NCBI GenBank assembly: GCA_008638375.1
Contig: CM018051.1
Coordinates: 41,824,177 to 41,888,176 of the forward strand
Direction of reading: 5' to 3'
DNA from: Nyssa sinensis
Lineage: Eukaryota > Streptophyta > Magnoliopsida > Cornales > Nyssaceae
Length of the DNA stretch: 64,000 bases
Made by a program: the position numbers and the translations under genes. A model generated the notes under the pieces. The model worked only from the letters and a program-made list of their open reading frames with translations. It was not told where the DNA came from and made no database searches. Positions 1 through 11,826 of this stretch are shown here, in pieces; position 1 is the stretch's first letter; every line of letters starts with the position of its first letter.

Positions 1-1
1 C

Positions 2-446
2 GATTGGGCCAAGAATGTGGATGACTGGAAGAGCACTTTCGGCGGTTGCTTCTATCTAGGTAATGTCTTGGTTTCATGGCATAGTAAGAAGCAAAACTCT
101 ATTTCCCTATCCAATATCGAGGCTAAGTATATTATAAGGGGGAGTTGTTGTGTCCAATTAGTATGGATGAACAAATGTTGGCAAATTATGGGGTCGATCT
201 ATGCACCAAGACGAGTCATTGTGACAATTCTAGTGCCATAAGTATCTTCAAGACTCTGGTTCAACATTGTAGGACAAAGCACATTGATATACGACATCAC
301 TATATTAGAGAATTAGTTGAGGATGGTGTCATTTCCTTACTTTATGTTCCTATGAATGTCAACTCGCCGACCTCTTTACTAAACCCTTAGATTCTCTTAA
401 ATTTGAATATCTTAGGAAATCTATTGGTGTGTGCAACATTGAGTGA
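2..446 (+). pseudogene. Sirevirus-like (Ty1/copia) pol 3' end: RNase H remnant
   Basis: This is the C-terminal RNase H part of a Ty1/copia polyprotein, which degrades the RNA strand during reverse transcription. The reading starts at base 2 and gives DWA..VDDWKST.GGC, then SWHSKKQNSISLS, both diagnostic copia RNase H strings. It then shifts frame near 145-200 to CDNSSAI and [15 protein letters not shown], and shifts again near 363 to [10 protein letters not shown] and EYLRKSIGVCNIE with a TGA at 444-446. At least two frameshifts make it non-functional. The element is cut by the left window edge, so its gag, protease, integrase and RT lie outside. An env-like ORF downstream and an LTR with Sirevirus features support the Sirevirus assignment; the lineage call is by eye. 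Confidence 0.85.
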
Positions 447-997
447 ATTGATCATTTTTCCATAGTCCTAGGTGAGCTTAAAGTTTTTCATTTATTCTAG
501 GTCTATGGTTTCATTTTATTGGATTTTTTCTTTTAGTTCATAGTTAGGTTCATTTCATACCTATGAGAATCCAAAAATCCAAAAAAAAAATTTCTTTTAT
601 CTTCATTGCTAATGATTATCCCACTTTTTTAAAAAGAAAAATGAATTAAGATGCATTTTGAGTGCTTGAGACTATGATTTGTGTACTTCATTTTATCACT
701 ATATTCACTTAGTTTTAATCACTTGAGTGTATATAATCTTCCAATCTACTTGTGACCTCATAGTCTTTGGTCTTGCATACTTCTTGCATGACATTACTTT
801 GTAGATACGTTGGACTTAATGGTTTTATGTTTATAGTTCAAAAAGTCAATGGATCGAAAGATGGACTTAGGTTAGAAAAATCAAAAGACCTAAAAGTAAA
901 AGCCTAAAAAGAAAAAGACACATGCTCTAAAATTGAAAAATCAAAGAGATGAAGGAAAAAACTACCTTTGAGATAGTGAGTTTGCTAGCATTGGAAA
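447..997 (+). other. Sirevirus non-coding block after pol (copy 1, first half)
   Basis: No gene is visible. The sequence matches 10235-10859 at recognisable blocks (for example the TCTAGGTCTATGG and GATTATCCCA-type strings), which identifies it as the spacer between the pol stop and the env-like ORF of the same retrotransposon family. It is interrupted at 997/998 by solo LTR B and resumes at 4490. Confidence 0.75.
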
Positions 998-1285
998 TGT
1001 AACACCCCAACCTAATTATTAGGTAATTAAGGTCTCTAATTAAATATTAGAAGACTTTAATATGTAAAATAATAGTAAGGAAATAATTAAGCCCTAACTA
1101 GAGTAAAAAGATAAAGACTACTAAGAGTAGTGAAATAATAACTTCACCTACTAGTGAAGCTTACACTTGTAATTCGAATAATGCTAGAAAATTAGCAAAC
1201 AAAAATTTAATAAATAAATGACAAGAGGACCTAATGCATGATAAATAAAAGAAACAAGGAAAAAGAGACCAAAAGAGGTTGCCCG

Positions 1286-1354
1286 AAGGACTTGAACTTA
1301 ATACCGTGAACAATAAAGAGCCTTATCCAAATAGCAAACCCACTAGGCTATCAG
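1286..1354 (-). promoter_or_regulatory. tRNA-like A-box/B-box module, antisense in LTR B
   Basis: Read on the minus strand, TAGCCTAGTGGG (1351-1340) fits the tRNA A-box consensus TRGCNNARNNGG at every position. AGTTCAAGTCC (1299-1289) fits the B-box GGTTCRANTCC except for the first base. The spacing of about 50 bases is within the range of RNA polymerase III internal promoters. It lies about 300 bp from the LTR start and opposite to LTR sense. Related modules occur in LTRs H and F. Whether it is transcribed cannot be judged from sequence. Confidence 0.5.
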
Positions 1355-1566
1355 CACTTCTATGCTAAAATGGCCACAAGAAAAATACATAAAGTGGAAC
1401 TAGGTAAGGAAACTCCAAAAGAAAGTCATATGTCATCACCTTATTGCACCACCACTCTAGCCAATAGGATTTCATACGCCGAGAATCCTCATGATGCATA
1501 TTTAGCTCATGAATATGAGAGGCTCCCAAAAAACTCCGATGTGTATATGAACTGAGCATTGTGTTT

Positions 1567-1569
<3 letters not shown>

Positions 1570-1602
<33 letters not shown>
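1570..1602 (+). repeat. (GA)n tract in LTR B
   Basis: This is a pure GA dinucleotide run followed by a purine-rich stretch. It sits about 570 bp from the LTR start on the LTR sense strand. A CATGCATG motif follows at 1648-1655. Comparable GA runs occur in LTRs D, E and F. Confidence 0.9.
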
Positions 1603-1606
<4 letters not shown>

Positions 1607-2783
1607 AAAAGAGAAGAAGAAGAAGTAGAAGGGAAGAAACTTCCTACATGCATGGTTGTTTGAGTTGAATGGAAGACTTATTAGTGGAATAGAAGAGAGG
1701 AAACAAAGACATGAGAAACGATGGGGGAGAGAGAGAGAGGCTGATAAAGAGAGCAAAAGTATCTTCGAAAGCTCCCAAAATAGGTTAGAAATCGAACCCT
1801 CCCCAACTTATTTTAAAATTTCAATGGTTTTATGCATGCTAGATCGTGTTGTTACATGAGTTTAAACCACCAAAAGGTAGAAACCACATAAAAATTGCCA
1901 TTGTTGAACCTCCAAGATGGGTCTAATTTGACTTGAATCAAACGGAGTTTGGTGGTTTGGGGTTTAAACTAGATATCCCAAGGATCTTAAATTCACAAAA
2001 ATAGCCTCAAATAGACCAAAAGTGAGGGAGAAACGGTGAATTACAGGTTGCGGCTTCTAAAACTGATCTCACCAATAGAGTTGTAAGCTCGAATTTTTCA
2101 TCAGAAAGTGACATGCTAGTCTTCGGGTCACATCAAGCCAAACCACGCTTGATTTGACGGAGAAACAAGCTTGTACCATAAGATTATCTAAATTGGCCAT
2201 AAGAGCCCAACAAAGCTTTTATGCTCATTTTAAACCTTTAAATAACGCCAATCTCTATATTGATCTTTCAGAAATTGTTTAGAAATGAAAATAGTGGAAA
2301 ACCCTTGCTTGAAACCCACGAATAAAGCTTGGAAAATATTTAGGGTTGCAGGCACTGTTCATCGTCGTGGGGAAGACAATGAACAATACCGAACTCGAGT
2401 CGGGTCAGTTTTAGATTCGGGTCAGAATCCTCCCAAGCGCAGTAAGGGTTAATTCAAAACTATGCCATTTTGGGATGGTTTTTAAATGTTTTAAAAACTT
2501 GGAAATAGGCTGTTTCGTAACGGGGTTAAGGCCTAATTTAATAACCTTAAACGGAATTGGGATATCTTATCCCATTTTTGTTCCTAGCCACAACTCCCCT
2601 GGATTGATCCCCAAACCTCTCACACATGAGAGACTTATGCACACACGCGTGGCCACTGTGCCACGAACCCACAAACATATATATATCAATAATATATATA
2701 TATATATATATTAATTTAATTTAATGCTACCTGTGTCCAAATAAAATAAAAGGAATGTCTATTTTGAATTTTTCGACGTTCCA

Positions 2784-2947
2784 GATCCAATGGTAGGGTC
2801 CATTTTATGAAATAAAATCTCAAAAATTCAAACACATAAAAAATACAGTAATTACCATTATGCCTTTAATGATGACCAAAGCCAATTGAAAGTCTGAGAG
2901 GGTCTATTTTGAATTTCTTCAATGTTTCAGACCCAATGGTGAGATCC
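2784..2947 (+). repeat. Two LTR hairpin-module copies in LTR B
   Basis: Two copies about 146 bp apart contain the AATGGT loop motif. In the first (2784-2800), GATCC and GGGTC flank the seven-base loop AATGGTA and can pair with one wobble. The second (2930-2947) is weaker. They belong to a repeat shared with LTRs C, D, E and F. Confidence 0.55.
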
Positions 2948-4489
2948 ATATTTCCAAATTAGGTACTCACAAATAAGAAACATAAAAATGTAAGTTACTA
3001 AACTACCCCTAAGAGTCAGACTTAACTTCAAATTGGCTCGATTAAAAGAAACAATACTAATTCTAGGAAATCAGCAATCACCAAGTCTAAGAATAAATTA
3101 AGAACATTAATTTCGAAGTAACTTAAGTTAAATATGAAATTAATAAACTTTCATGAATTATATTTTTTGGAGCTACAAAGGAAAAGGAAAATCCAACTAG
3201 TAGCACTAATCCCGAAACCCAAGGTGAGTAATCCTGGACTTTAAAGTGGAGAATTTAACGTCATGATCTCTGAAGTGTTTTAATAAATTCTTGTATTTTC
3301 ATTAATCCTGTTTTGAATATGCTACCTGTTCTATTTTCAAATTGCTATCGTGAACTACAAATGTGCTTATTTTAAATGATAGTCGGTTATGCGATTCTTA
3401 CTTCAAGCATTCCTAATTTAATTGTAATTTTTTTAAAAATGTCTGCTTTTGAAAATGCATGTTTCTCATTCCAACTATGTTTAACTGCTCTTGAGAAGCA
3501 TCTATTTGAAAAGCAATAATTTAAATGCTTCTATTTGCGAATTGATAACACAAGATAATCGTGCATAAGCACTGTGAGATTGTGAGATCCTTCGGGACTC
3601 ATCATGAGAATTTCCCACAAGAAGGCATGGATATCGCCTATGAAAATCAGGTCGCAAGATAAAAATATAGATCTACGTGATAAAACTTAGAGCCTAGATC
3701 GATACAGATTTTCATATAAAGTGAAAAGATGAAACATTGTAGAATGGTTGAAGGTTTAACCCCCATTACTCTGAACATGATTTATATCCTCATATTTCTT
3801 GATTAAAGGATTTATGTTTTTAATTATAATAAAAACTGAATCCTCTTGTTTTGTATTGAGAAATTAAATACTTTACTCAAATGCCCTGAATGCTTTGTGT
3901 TTTATGATGCGATGATTCTGTATTCTGTGTTTTAAATTGTGTGAGAAATTGATACTGATCACTTTTATAAACTCTCTTATACTTAGACCACTATCAGTTG
4001 AAAAGGCATGACAAGGTACCAGAATTACTCACGGGCTTTTTATAAAGATCATATGGATTTTATCCATGTCTTTTCAGGGGCTGACAACGAGTGGGAGCCT
4101 TGTCCATTTTGGTAGAGGACATCTGAAACTCCACCCTTTTTGTATCATTTTGTTGTAGGATAGTTAACTGGAGACAATTCTCTAGTAAGTAAAAATTGGA
4201 ATGTCAAGACATGTAGAACGTCCTTATCTTTTGTAGTAATATGTGGGACAATATGTAATTTACTTCTACCAAAACAATGATTATATAATATGTTTAATTT
4301 TTGTCTTAAGTTTCGAAAACAAATACTTAGCAAGTTTAGAAGCTCTAGTCGGATGATTGTGCATTTGTCTTCATGCTTCCGCAACTTTTTATTTATTATG
4401 TTATGTTGCACTACTGCCCAACTCTGTTATCGGCCCCAAGGACAGGTCACATCACCTGATTCACACATAGTGGGTCGGGGGATGTGACA

Positions 4490-5436
4490 TGAAAACTTTT
4501 GAAAAGAGCATCCTACTCAACTGTGTGAAGGCCACCTTAAAAAATGTAGGAAAATTATAAATTCAAATTTGCAAATTTGGCTTTGGTGGAGGGGGACTTT
4601 TGGTTGGAAATAGTCAAAATTTCCTAAATTGATTAAATATAGTTGTTTGCTTTTATTGAAGTGTAAATCATTCAACACCATAGAGTCAACTTTGACATGA
4701 GAACATTTCGTGGTTGAAGTCATTGCATATGTCTAAATGACTATGTTTGAGTGAGTAGAGACTTAGCTTTCATGAGTTCAAGTGTTCTAGGATTACTTGA
4801 ATAATTTGATTCAATTTAGAACATCTTTCATTCTCTCTGTGTTAGTTGAAATGTTCTAAAAATTTTTCTTTCAACTTAAAATCATTGGGATTGTTTTTAG
4901 CTTTGTAGATATTTGATTTCTTCATGTATTTTTCTTACTAAGAACTGAAGTTCTTTTGGAAAACAATTCCCCTATTTTTGTCAAATTGAGTTGATTAAAG
5001 GAATTATTAAACAAAGAAGGACACTTTTTTTTCTGAGAAAATGGGACATTTTGATCCTCGTTCGAAGGAATGCCCTCATTCGAATGAGTGACTGATCAGT
5101 TCAAAAGCGCGCATAACCGCCTATTTGGTTCAAATTATTATGTTTTTGCCTCTTTTTCTCTCAAATTCCTCATACTATATTGCTTTATTTTGATCTGAGT
5201 GTTTGTCATTCGTACTTTCCACTTTGGTTAGTGTGATCTACGCGTTGAGGACTTCACTTTCACTAATCATTTTTAGATTCCCACCATTCGTTGTGTCGAT
5301 AAGTCCTCGAGTCCTTTTTCACTTTGTTGTCGCCTATTTGCTTTCTCATCTAGACAGTAGGATTTGTGTGGAGTGCTAGATCAGTAAATTTGGCATTGTA
5401 CCTTTATTATTTTTTCTTGTCATATACTACGTGATC
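4490..5436 (+). other. Sirevirus non-coding block after pol (copy 1, second half)
   Basis: This continues the block that stops at 997 and matches 19938-20824. Without LTR B the spacer is 1498 bp, against 1512 bp in copy 2. Near 5058-5105 it carries TTCGAA-containing palindromic motifs that recur at about 20428 and in the LTRs. No coding region is visible. Confidence 0.7.
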
Positions 5437-6681
5437 ATGTCATCCAAGACAATGCCCATGGCACTGAGAGCATTTCTTTAATGCCATTCACCTTGGTATG
5501 GCACCTCGGGTTTTGGATCTCTTTCCAACCATGCTCACCAAGATATGGGCACGTATAGTTATTTCCCATACTTTTCTTACTGAGAGGGCATCCAAACTCG
5601 ATGATATACGTGAGACATCCGCGTATAGTATGTTTGAGTTATGTGGATGGTTGCCCATCATATCTATCACGGGTCCAACTAACGAGACCATAGTTCAAGA
5701 GTTCTACTCGAACCTTGTTACTCATAATGACTAGGGAGCTAGCTTGGTCACTATTCGCGATGTCGAGTTTTTAGTCACCGCAGACCTCATTAGTTAGAAT
5801 TTTGGCATTCATCGAGTCGAGCAACCTAGTTTTCCTTTCTATAATCATGCTAGCCCTCTTATTCTTGATCTCATTACCTCTACTCTCCAAGCCGACAGTT
5901 CGACAGACTTTCATACGAAGGTCGCCACTCTTGAGCTGGGTTACCTTCATGAGGGTTATAAGATCCTCAACCTCATAATGTGTAGTGTCTTTCATCCTAT
6001 CATCCATACGAATACGCTAACACTCTTACACGCTAGATTGTTATATGCTTTCGGTGTTGTTATCCCAATCGATGCTCCATTCGGAAACCTTATCACCAGT
6101 ACCCACCGCACAGCCACTCTACCATTCGGCAACCTTGTCACTAGGATATGCATTACTCAGCAGGTGCCCTTTTTCACTGTTATTCCCTTAGTCTCCTTCC
6201 CAGTCCATTCACTTATAGGACTCTTTCTCAATCTTAGGCACACATCATCACTCCTCCTAAGAAGTCCAAGGATGATAATGATGAGCAGCAGCCAGCACCA
6301 GCTTTGGCACAATAGTCACCTTAGTCACAGTAGCAAAAGTAGGGGAAGCAGATTGGAATAGAGGACTACCTTGTTGATCACACTCCACTACAATTCTGGT
6401 TTCCTCCAAGTTCTAAATTTCATGAGTCAGTAGGAGCATCCTCATCTATTGCCAGTCAGTCGATCACTAGAACTGACTTAAAGGAGAGGTTAGTGCGGCA
6501 TCATGCCAAGATCAGTGTTGATCTAGAGGAGAGTTTGGAGTTGCATTATACCTGGATCCGATCTGACTTCTACCTACTGATGATGGAGGATATGGCTTTC
6601 CATCGAGAAGCCATCCAGAGTTTTTCTAAAGCACTCACCTGTGATTTTTCACCTCCACCACCACTAGGAGCATATCAGTAA
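5437..6681 (+). pseudogene. Env-like / 'putative plant transposon protein' ORF, copy 1
   Basis: This is a degenerate ORF between pol and the 3' LTR, the position where Sireviruses carry an extra (env-like) ORF. The ATG at 5437 opens MSSKTMP, matching MSHKIVP in copy 2, but a stop and frameshift follow within 15 codons. Later segments contain IVQEFYSNL, LHEGYKILNL, a HPIIHTNTLTL.HARLLYA string and LPFGNLVTRIC. These resemble the plant 'putative plant transposon protein' domain, whose hallmark is a VREFYANL-like motif. The C-terminal part (6493-6681) is acidic and ends in a proline run and TAA. I see no convincing transmembrane segment in the decayed reading. Its function in the family is not established. 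Confidence 0.65.
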
Positions 6682-7380
6682 TCAAGGCACCTTCCCCACA
6701 TGAGTAATGAGTGACCTATGTAATGAGGTTTACTTGTATTTTTTCACTCATCAGCTACATGTTATTTCTTGACAGCTTTTTCCATATTACTTATACTACT
6801 TTTACTATATTTTTTTTGGGATTGATGATAGATACATTTTTTTGGATGCTATCATAGATATATCTCTTACATTGTGTCTATTATCATTGTTTTCATTTTG
6901 TTATCTCATTATGATTGGTTATACTCTTGATAATACTACTTCCTTGATGATCTTTACTTGTTTGATTCCTCCCTTCGTCGTCATGACAAAAAGGGGGAGA
7001 TGTGTATTTGAGCGCTTAGTGAGGGGGTGTTACTTTGTGCACATATTAAGGCAAAGTATTTTTTTTTTTTTGCATATGATTGCTTGGTTACTTTGTTTAC
7101 TACACCTATTCTTATTTGATATCTATTTTTTCTCTTGATTTCATTGGATTTATTAGTTGTATTTTCCTTTATATGATTTCATGTGGTATAGTTGGGTGTG
7201 ATGTACAAGAAACAGGTGTAACTACATTTGAGCAAAGCTAAGTGTTTATTAGAGTATAGAATACTAGGTTAAAATGTATAATATCCTTCTCTTTGGATTT
7301 TTAGGGGTTATGGATTTTGCTTCTGTTGTATTCTTGTACTATTTGGTGCAGTTTTGTCACGGATTGCCAAAGGGGGAGTT
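6682..7380 (+). other. Sirevirus 3' untranslated region with two polypurine tracts
   Basis: A non-coding stretch follows the env-like ORF. AAAAAGGGGGAG at 6988-6999 and AAAGGGGGAG at 7369-7378 are both polypurine tracts of the type that prime plus-strand DNA synthesis. The second directly abuts the LTR start. Multiple polypurine tracts are described for Sireviruses. Confidence 0.7.
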
Positions 7381-9011
7381 TGTTATGACTAGGGGTCCAA
7401 TATTATGATTGGCTAATCCTGTTTGACAAAAAGTGATTTGGTTGTAATCAAGACATTAGTCCAAGGCTTAGAGTTATTCAATGCCCCATTCTACTCCAAG
7501 ATGGTCTAAGTTTCATTGTCATGCACATCTACTAGTCGTCTTGGTTCAAGAAGGCTATTTTGGATATTTTAGACTTTTGTTTTGATTTGGATCTCACACA
7601 CATATACATAGCATGCATTGCATATAGTTGATATCATATCATCATTGTGTGTATTGTTGGCTTGTGGTGTGAAACAATTATCCCAAAAATGTATATTTTA
7701 AAACACTTAGTGAAATTGAGTTCACAATGCAATAATACGACCAAACCTTTAGTTGTTCGTTCAAACAAACCAAGTGGCTCATTCGAACGAACATTAGAAG
7801 ATAATAATTTTTTATCGTTCGATCATCATTTGATGGACTTGATTAAATGAGCATTAGTTGGTCATCGTTTGGTCATCGTTCGATGTGTATTCAAACGAAT
7901 GTGGTTCGTTCGAACGAGCAATTGCTTCATTCGAACAAATCCTACGCAAAAAATGTAATAATTTTCTATTTTGAAGAGTTATTTGAGATCCGGTCTCTAA
8001 ACTATAATTGACAAAAATTTGATTTTGAATAGAGAGATTAAAGAGAATAGAGATAGAGAGATCAACTTTTGGAAGCTATAAATTTGAGAGAAGTTAAAGC
8101 TTCCATTAGAGGAAATTCATACGTGTGCTTCATTTATATATCTCCTCTTATCATACATTGATTTGATCATCACACTTGATCCAAATTAATCAAAGATCCT
8201 TAATCATCAATTTAATTGAAGAGTTTGTGAAGTTTAACTTTTTAGATTTCAACGTTGGGCAATCGGAGGAGTCTGAGGTTGCATGGAGTTTGCAATTGTG
8301 TAGAGCGCCGATTGAAGGATTCTGAGATCGCATGAAGCTTGTAGTTGTATGAAGAATTTAGTTATGGTTGAGGCTTGTGGCTATAAGCAAGATTGAAGAT
8401 GGTTCGGTAGAATAGAGCTTGAGGAACTAAATCTGTGTCATCACCAGGTTGTAATCAATCTCACACATAGTGGATTCTTCCATGAGCATGGCCAGCTCTG
8501 GAGTTTTTCATCACGGATAGTTATTCATGTTGGTTTCTCCGTCGTCACGCTCGGTTTCCAAACTCTCTCTAGCTCTTTTCATGCTTTACAATTTCTAAAT
8601 TTCTCAACATGAATGCTTTCGTTTAATTAGAATTAGGTTTTCATAATATTGAAAATTAAACATCAATTGACTAATTAAGAACCAAATTGAGTAATTTGAT
8701 TAATAATTGAATTGGCCTATTGAAAATTGATTAAGTAATCAAAATTGCGATTGAATTGTGAAATTGACATGTGGAATTGATTAGTTGATCAATCAGGCTT
8801 GTGGTGAATTGGTTTGTGTATTGAACACTATATTAAAACTACATTGGGTGAATGAATTGAATTGAACATTGTTATATATTGCTTAGAATTTTAATTCAAT
8901 ACTATGTTATCCTTGTTGTAGTTAGTGTTGTGGATGAAGATTGAAAAAATTAATAAAAACCTATGCAATCCCCCCCGCCTTCTAGGTTACTTTCACACCA
9001 AGGGACCAACA
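7381..9011 (+). mobile_element. Sirevirus LTR1
   Basis: A 1631-bp LTR starts TGTTATGACTAGGGG right after a polypurine tract. It ends after a C-run and TTCTAGGTTAC with ACCAACA, the typical Sirevirus LTR tail. The match with LTR2 (33216-33588, 41599-41870, 46461-47471, together about 1646 bp) runs along its whole length but is strongly diverged. It may serve both as 3' LTR of copy 1 and 5' LTR of copy 2. No gene lies within it. Confidence 0.8.
7755..7940. repeat. Cluster of TTCGAA palindromes in LTR1
   Basis: ATTCGAACGAAC (7781-7792), GTTCGTTCGAACGAGC (7904-7919) and ATTCGAAC (about 7929-7936), plus decayed versions, form a cluster of short palindromes. The same motif recurs in LTR2 at 41605-41800. 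CpG-containing palindromes in the LTR are a reported Sirevirus trait and may bind a regulatory protein. Confidence 0.7.
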
Positions 9012-9559
9012 ACATGAGCCATGACCCAGCCATCCTACACGCGTTTGTCCAACACAGCACCCTCCAAACTCCCCTACTGTAGATCGTCTTCTCTAACTAG
9101 AGAAGATTATTTAACAACTCCAATATCTTTTTTTTTTTCATTGTTTTATGCTTAATCATATCTAGGTCCTTAGTTAAACATCTATATAATTCATACATAA
9201 TTCAATTCAACAAAAGTTTTCCAAGAAATCACCCCAAAATAAACCTATATCACAGTTCTCATTCCTCAATGCCACAAACAAAAACAGTCTGATCTACCTA
9301 CTTATATGCATGCCCAACACCATTAAGTTTATTCAAATACATTTTTTGAGAACAAACTAAGTCCTAGACAACCTCAACTCCATTTCGAAACCACCCACTT
9401 TTGGAGACCTGATTGTGGGTCTCCCTCATGTGTTACACCCACTGATGCACACACATACAACCACGGATGTATTCAGAATTAACACACACACATACTCATA
9501 TTTAAGTAGAAATTAAACCATGGCATAAAGAGAGAAAGTAAAGTGAGAGGGCTTGAACT
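9012..9559. other. Region between LTR1 and gag remnant, no gene
   Basis: The first bases (ATGAGCCATG at 9014-9023) may be a decayed tRNA-Met primer site (TATCAGAGCC), as expected if LTR1 is the 5' LTR of copy 2. The rest is C-rich then AT-rich sequence with no supported gene. Confidence 0.35.
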
Positions 9560-10234
9560 TTGTTAATGGCTACCCAAACTCCACTGTTCCAGCCTTCATT
9601 CCTTCTACATGCTCATGGTTTAGCCTCCTCTTCACTAAGGTTCTCCAAGAGGCAAACACAAACTCAACTAAATCCTCAAGCACAATCTCTACCACAACCC
9701 CAACCTAGACAACATACTAAACATCAACCTAGATCATTATTTTGCTCTTATTGCATGGTTGATGGTCACTCTTGGAGAAAGTGTAAGTTTGCTAAGAAGA
9801 AGCAAACAAACTCTCACATCATGACCTTAAAGCATAAAATGAAAATTGCTTCTTTGAAACAATTAATGAATACTCATATTCAAAAATCAAGTAGCATGGC
9901 TCAAAGGATCATGGATTTAACTAACCTTGAGAAACCTCATGCTATTCCATAATCCAAGGTTGGTGTCAAAATCAAGACTCAAAATGTCTATCCTACCCTT
10001 AAAATGATTATAAGACAAATTTGAGTGAGGAAGGACAAATTGAAAGGTCTTGAGAGAGAATGTGCCAGTCATATCTCACAATTTGTTTCTTCCTCGAAAA
10101 GAGCAAACTCATCTCTTAGTTGACTAAGAGAAACTTGATAAATTTAGGAATTCAACTCTTCATTCTCATCTTAGAGTATTCTTATGAATTGCTTTGTCAC
10201 AACTTACTCCATTCTTTATTGAAAATCATTTCCT
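9560..10234 (+). pseudogene. Sirevirus-like gag/protease-junction remnant with CCHC knuckle
   Basis: The open frame 9560-9952 gives a Gln/Pro-rich N-terminus, then CSYCMVDGHSWRKC, an exact CX2CX4HX4C zinc knuckle of a nucleocapsid, which binds the genomic RNA. A lysine-rich tail follows. Downstream, QI-stop-VRKDKLK near 10015-10042 resembles the WVRKD string that precedes the protease in Sirevirus polyproteins, with Trp changed to a stop. From about 10235 the sequence jumps straight to the post-pol spacer, so protease, integrase, RT and RNase H are deleted. The gag start is also missing. Confidence 0.55.
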
Positions 10235-10859
10235 TGAGTAAGTTGATCATTTTATATCGTTTAGGTGAACCTTATGTCAGTCATCTACTCTAGGTCTATG
10301 GACTTTCTTTTGGGTTGGGTTTTTTCCTTTATTCATAGCTAAGTTCATTTCTTACCTTTGTGAATTCAAAAATACAAAAACATTTTTCTTTTGTTTTCTT
10401 AGCTAATGATGATCCCATCATCTTGTGTAAAAAGAAAATGATCTTAATTGCATTTTAAGTGATTGAGACTACATCTTGTGTACTTCCTTGTATCTCTATC
10501 TTCTTTTAGTTTCATTCACTTAAATTCATTTAATCGTTCAATCTACTTGTGATCTCATAGTCTTGACATTGCATATTTCTTGCATGAGATTGCCTTGTAG
10601 ATATATTTCAATAAGTCCATGACTAGAAAGATTGACTAAGGTTGGAAAAATGAAAGGACCCAAAAGAAAATTCCTAAAAAAGATAATGGCACACACAAAA
10701 AAAAAAAAAAAACAATTTCAAAGAATGGAAGGAAAGGGATACTTTTGAGATAGTGTGTTTGCTAGCATTGAAAATCCTTTGAAAAGAGCAGTCTACTCAA
10801 CTATGTGAAAGTCGCCTTACAAAAGGTGAGAAAAATGCAAATTCAAATTGCATAGTTTG
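10235..10859 (+). other. Sirevirus non-coding block after pol (copy 2, first half)
   Basis: This is the paralogue of 447-997 and 4490-4560. It reads through the site where LTR B inserted in copy 1, which makes it an internal empty-site control. It is interrupted by element C at 10859/10860. No gene is visible. Confidence 0.75.
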
Positions 10860-11625
10860 TGTAAGACCCCGACCCAAGTAAAATAGAATAATTTCATTTA
10901 TATCTCAAAGAGTCAAATAATAATACCGAGATTAGACCAAGCCAATGAGCATAGTACCAAAAGTAAACAGAAACCAACTCAAACCAAGAACAGTAGACCC
11001 CAAAATATACTGAACTATCATGATGCTTAGTCTATGGTAAAGGGTACACATACTGAGGTAAATAGTAAGAGCCATAATCTCAAAAAATTACGAGATTAAG
11101 AAAAGTCAAGTATGAACAAACTGAGTCGATAAATATAATACCAAAAAAAAAAAAATTGAACTATCATTGTAAGTTATGTACAGTAATAGGCATGCAATTC
11201 AAGATGAATAGTGAGATTCACAAATTGAGTAATATATGATATTTAAATATACGAGAAGTGAATTACAAGCAAGCCTAAGTACCCCATAGCTACCGTATGA
11301 GAAACCCGGACAGTACAGAGAATCATGTACGTAGACCCGTACATGCGTCGATGTACTTGCATAGTAGATCATGTACCCACATGAATGAATATAAATATAT
11401 AGTTATACACATGCAATGTGTAACATGTATATATATATATATGTATATATAACATATATATAGGTATATATAAACGTACAAATATATATATATATATAAA
11501 GTATACATTATATATAATATACAAAATTAGTGTATATATAAATATACATGCACAAGCATGCAAGTGGAGGAATTTAGTGTCGGCAGCACACTATGTGCTA
11601 CCAAGTGTGTGTAGTGTGTGTCTCT

Positions 11626-11664
<39 letters not shown>

Positions 11665-11789
11665 AATATCTAAATTAAATTAAAGCAAAGAAAGAATAGA
11701 AAAGGAAAAGAAAAAGGGGATGTGTGTGTGTGTTTAGTGTGTGTTTTGAGTGGGCTGCCGACAGCCATATAAAATCTATGCAAATTGTT

Positions 11790-11826
<37 letters not shown>

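Larger units (their letters stand above)
998..4489 (+). mobile_element. Solo LTR B (Ty3/gypsy, Tekay-like)
   Basis: A 3492-bp sequence begins TGTAACACCCC and ends GATGTGACA, the terminal signature of long Tekay/Del-type LTRs. The uninterrupted paralogue near 10760-10790 reads straight through the site, which proves insertion. The flanks are GGAAA (993-997) and TGAAA (4490-4494), a target duplication with one mismatch. No internal domain, primer site or second LTR is present, so it is a solo LTR, probably left by LTR-LTR recombination. It carries an antisense tRNA-like module, a GA tract with a CATGCATG motif just after it, and hairpin-repeat copies near 2784 and 2930. Short open frames inside have no similarity I recognise. 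Confidence 0.85.
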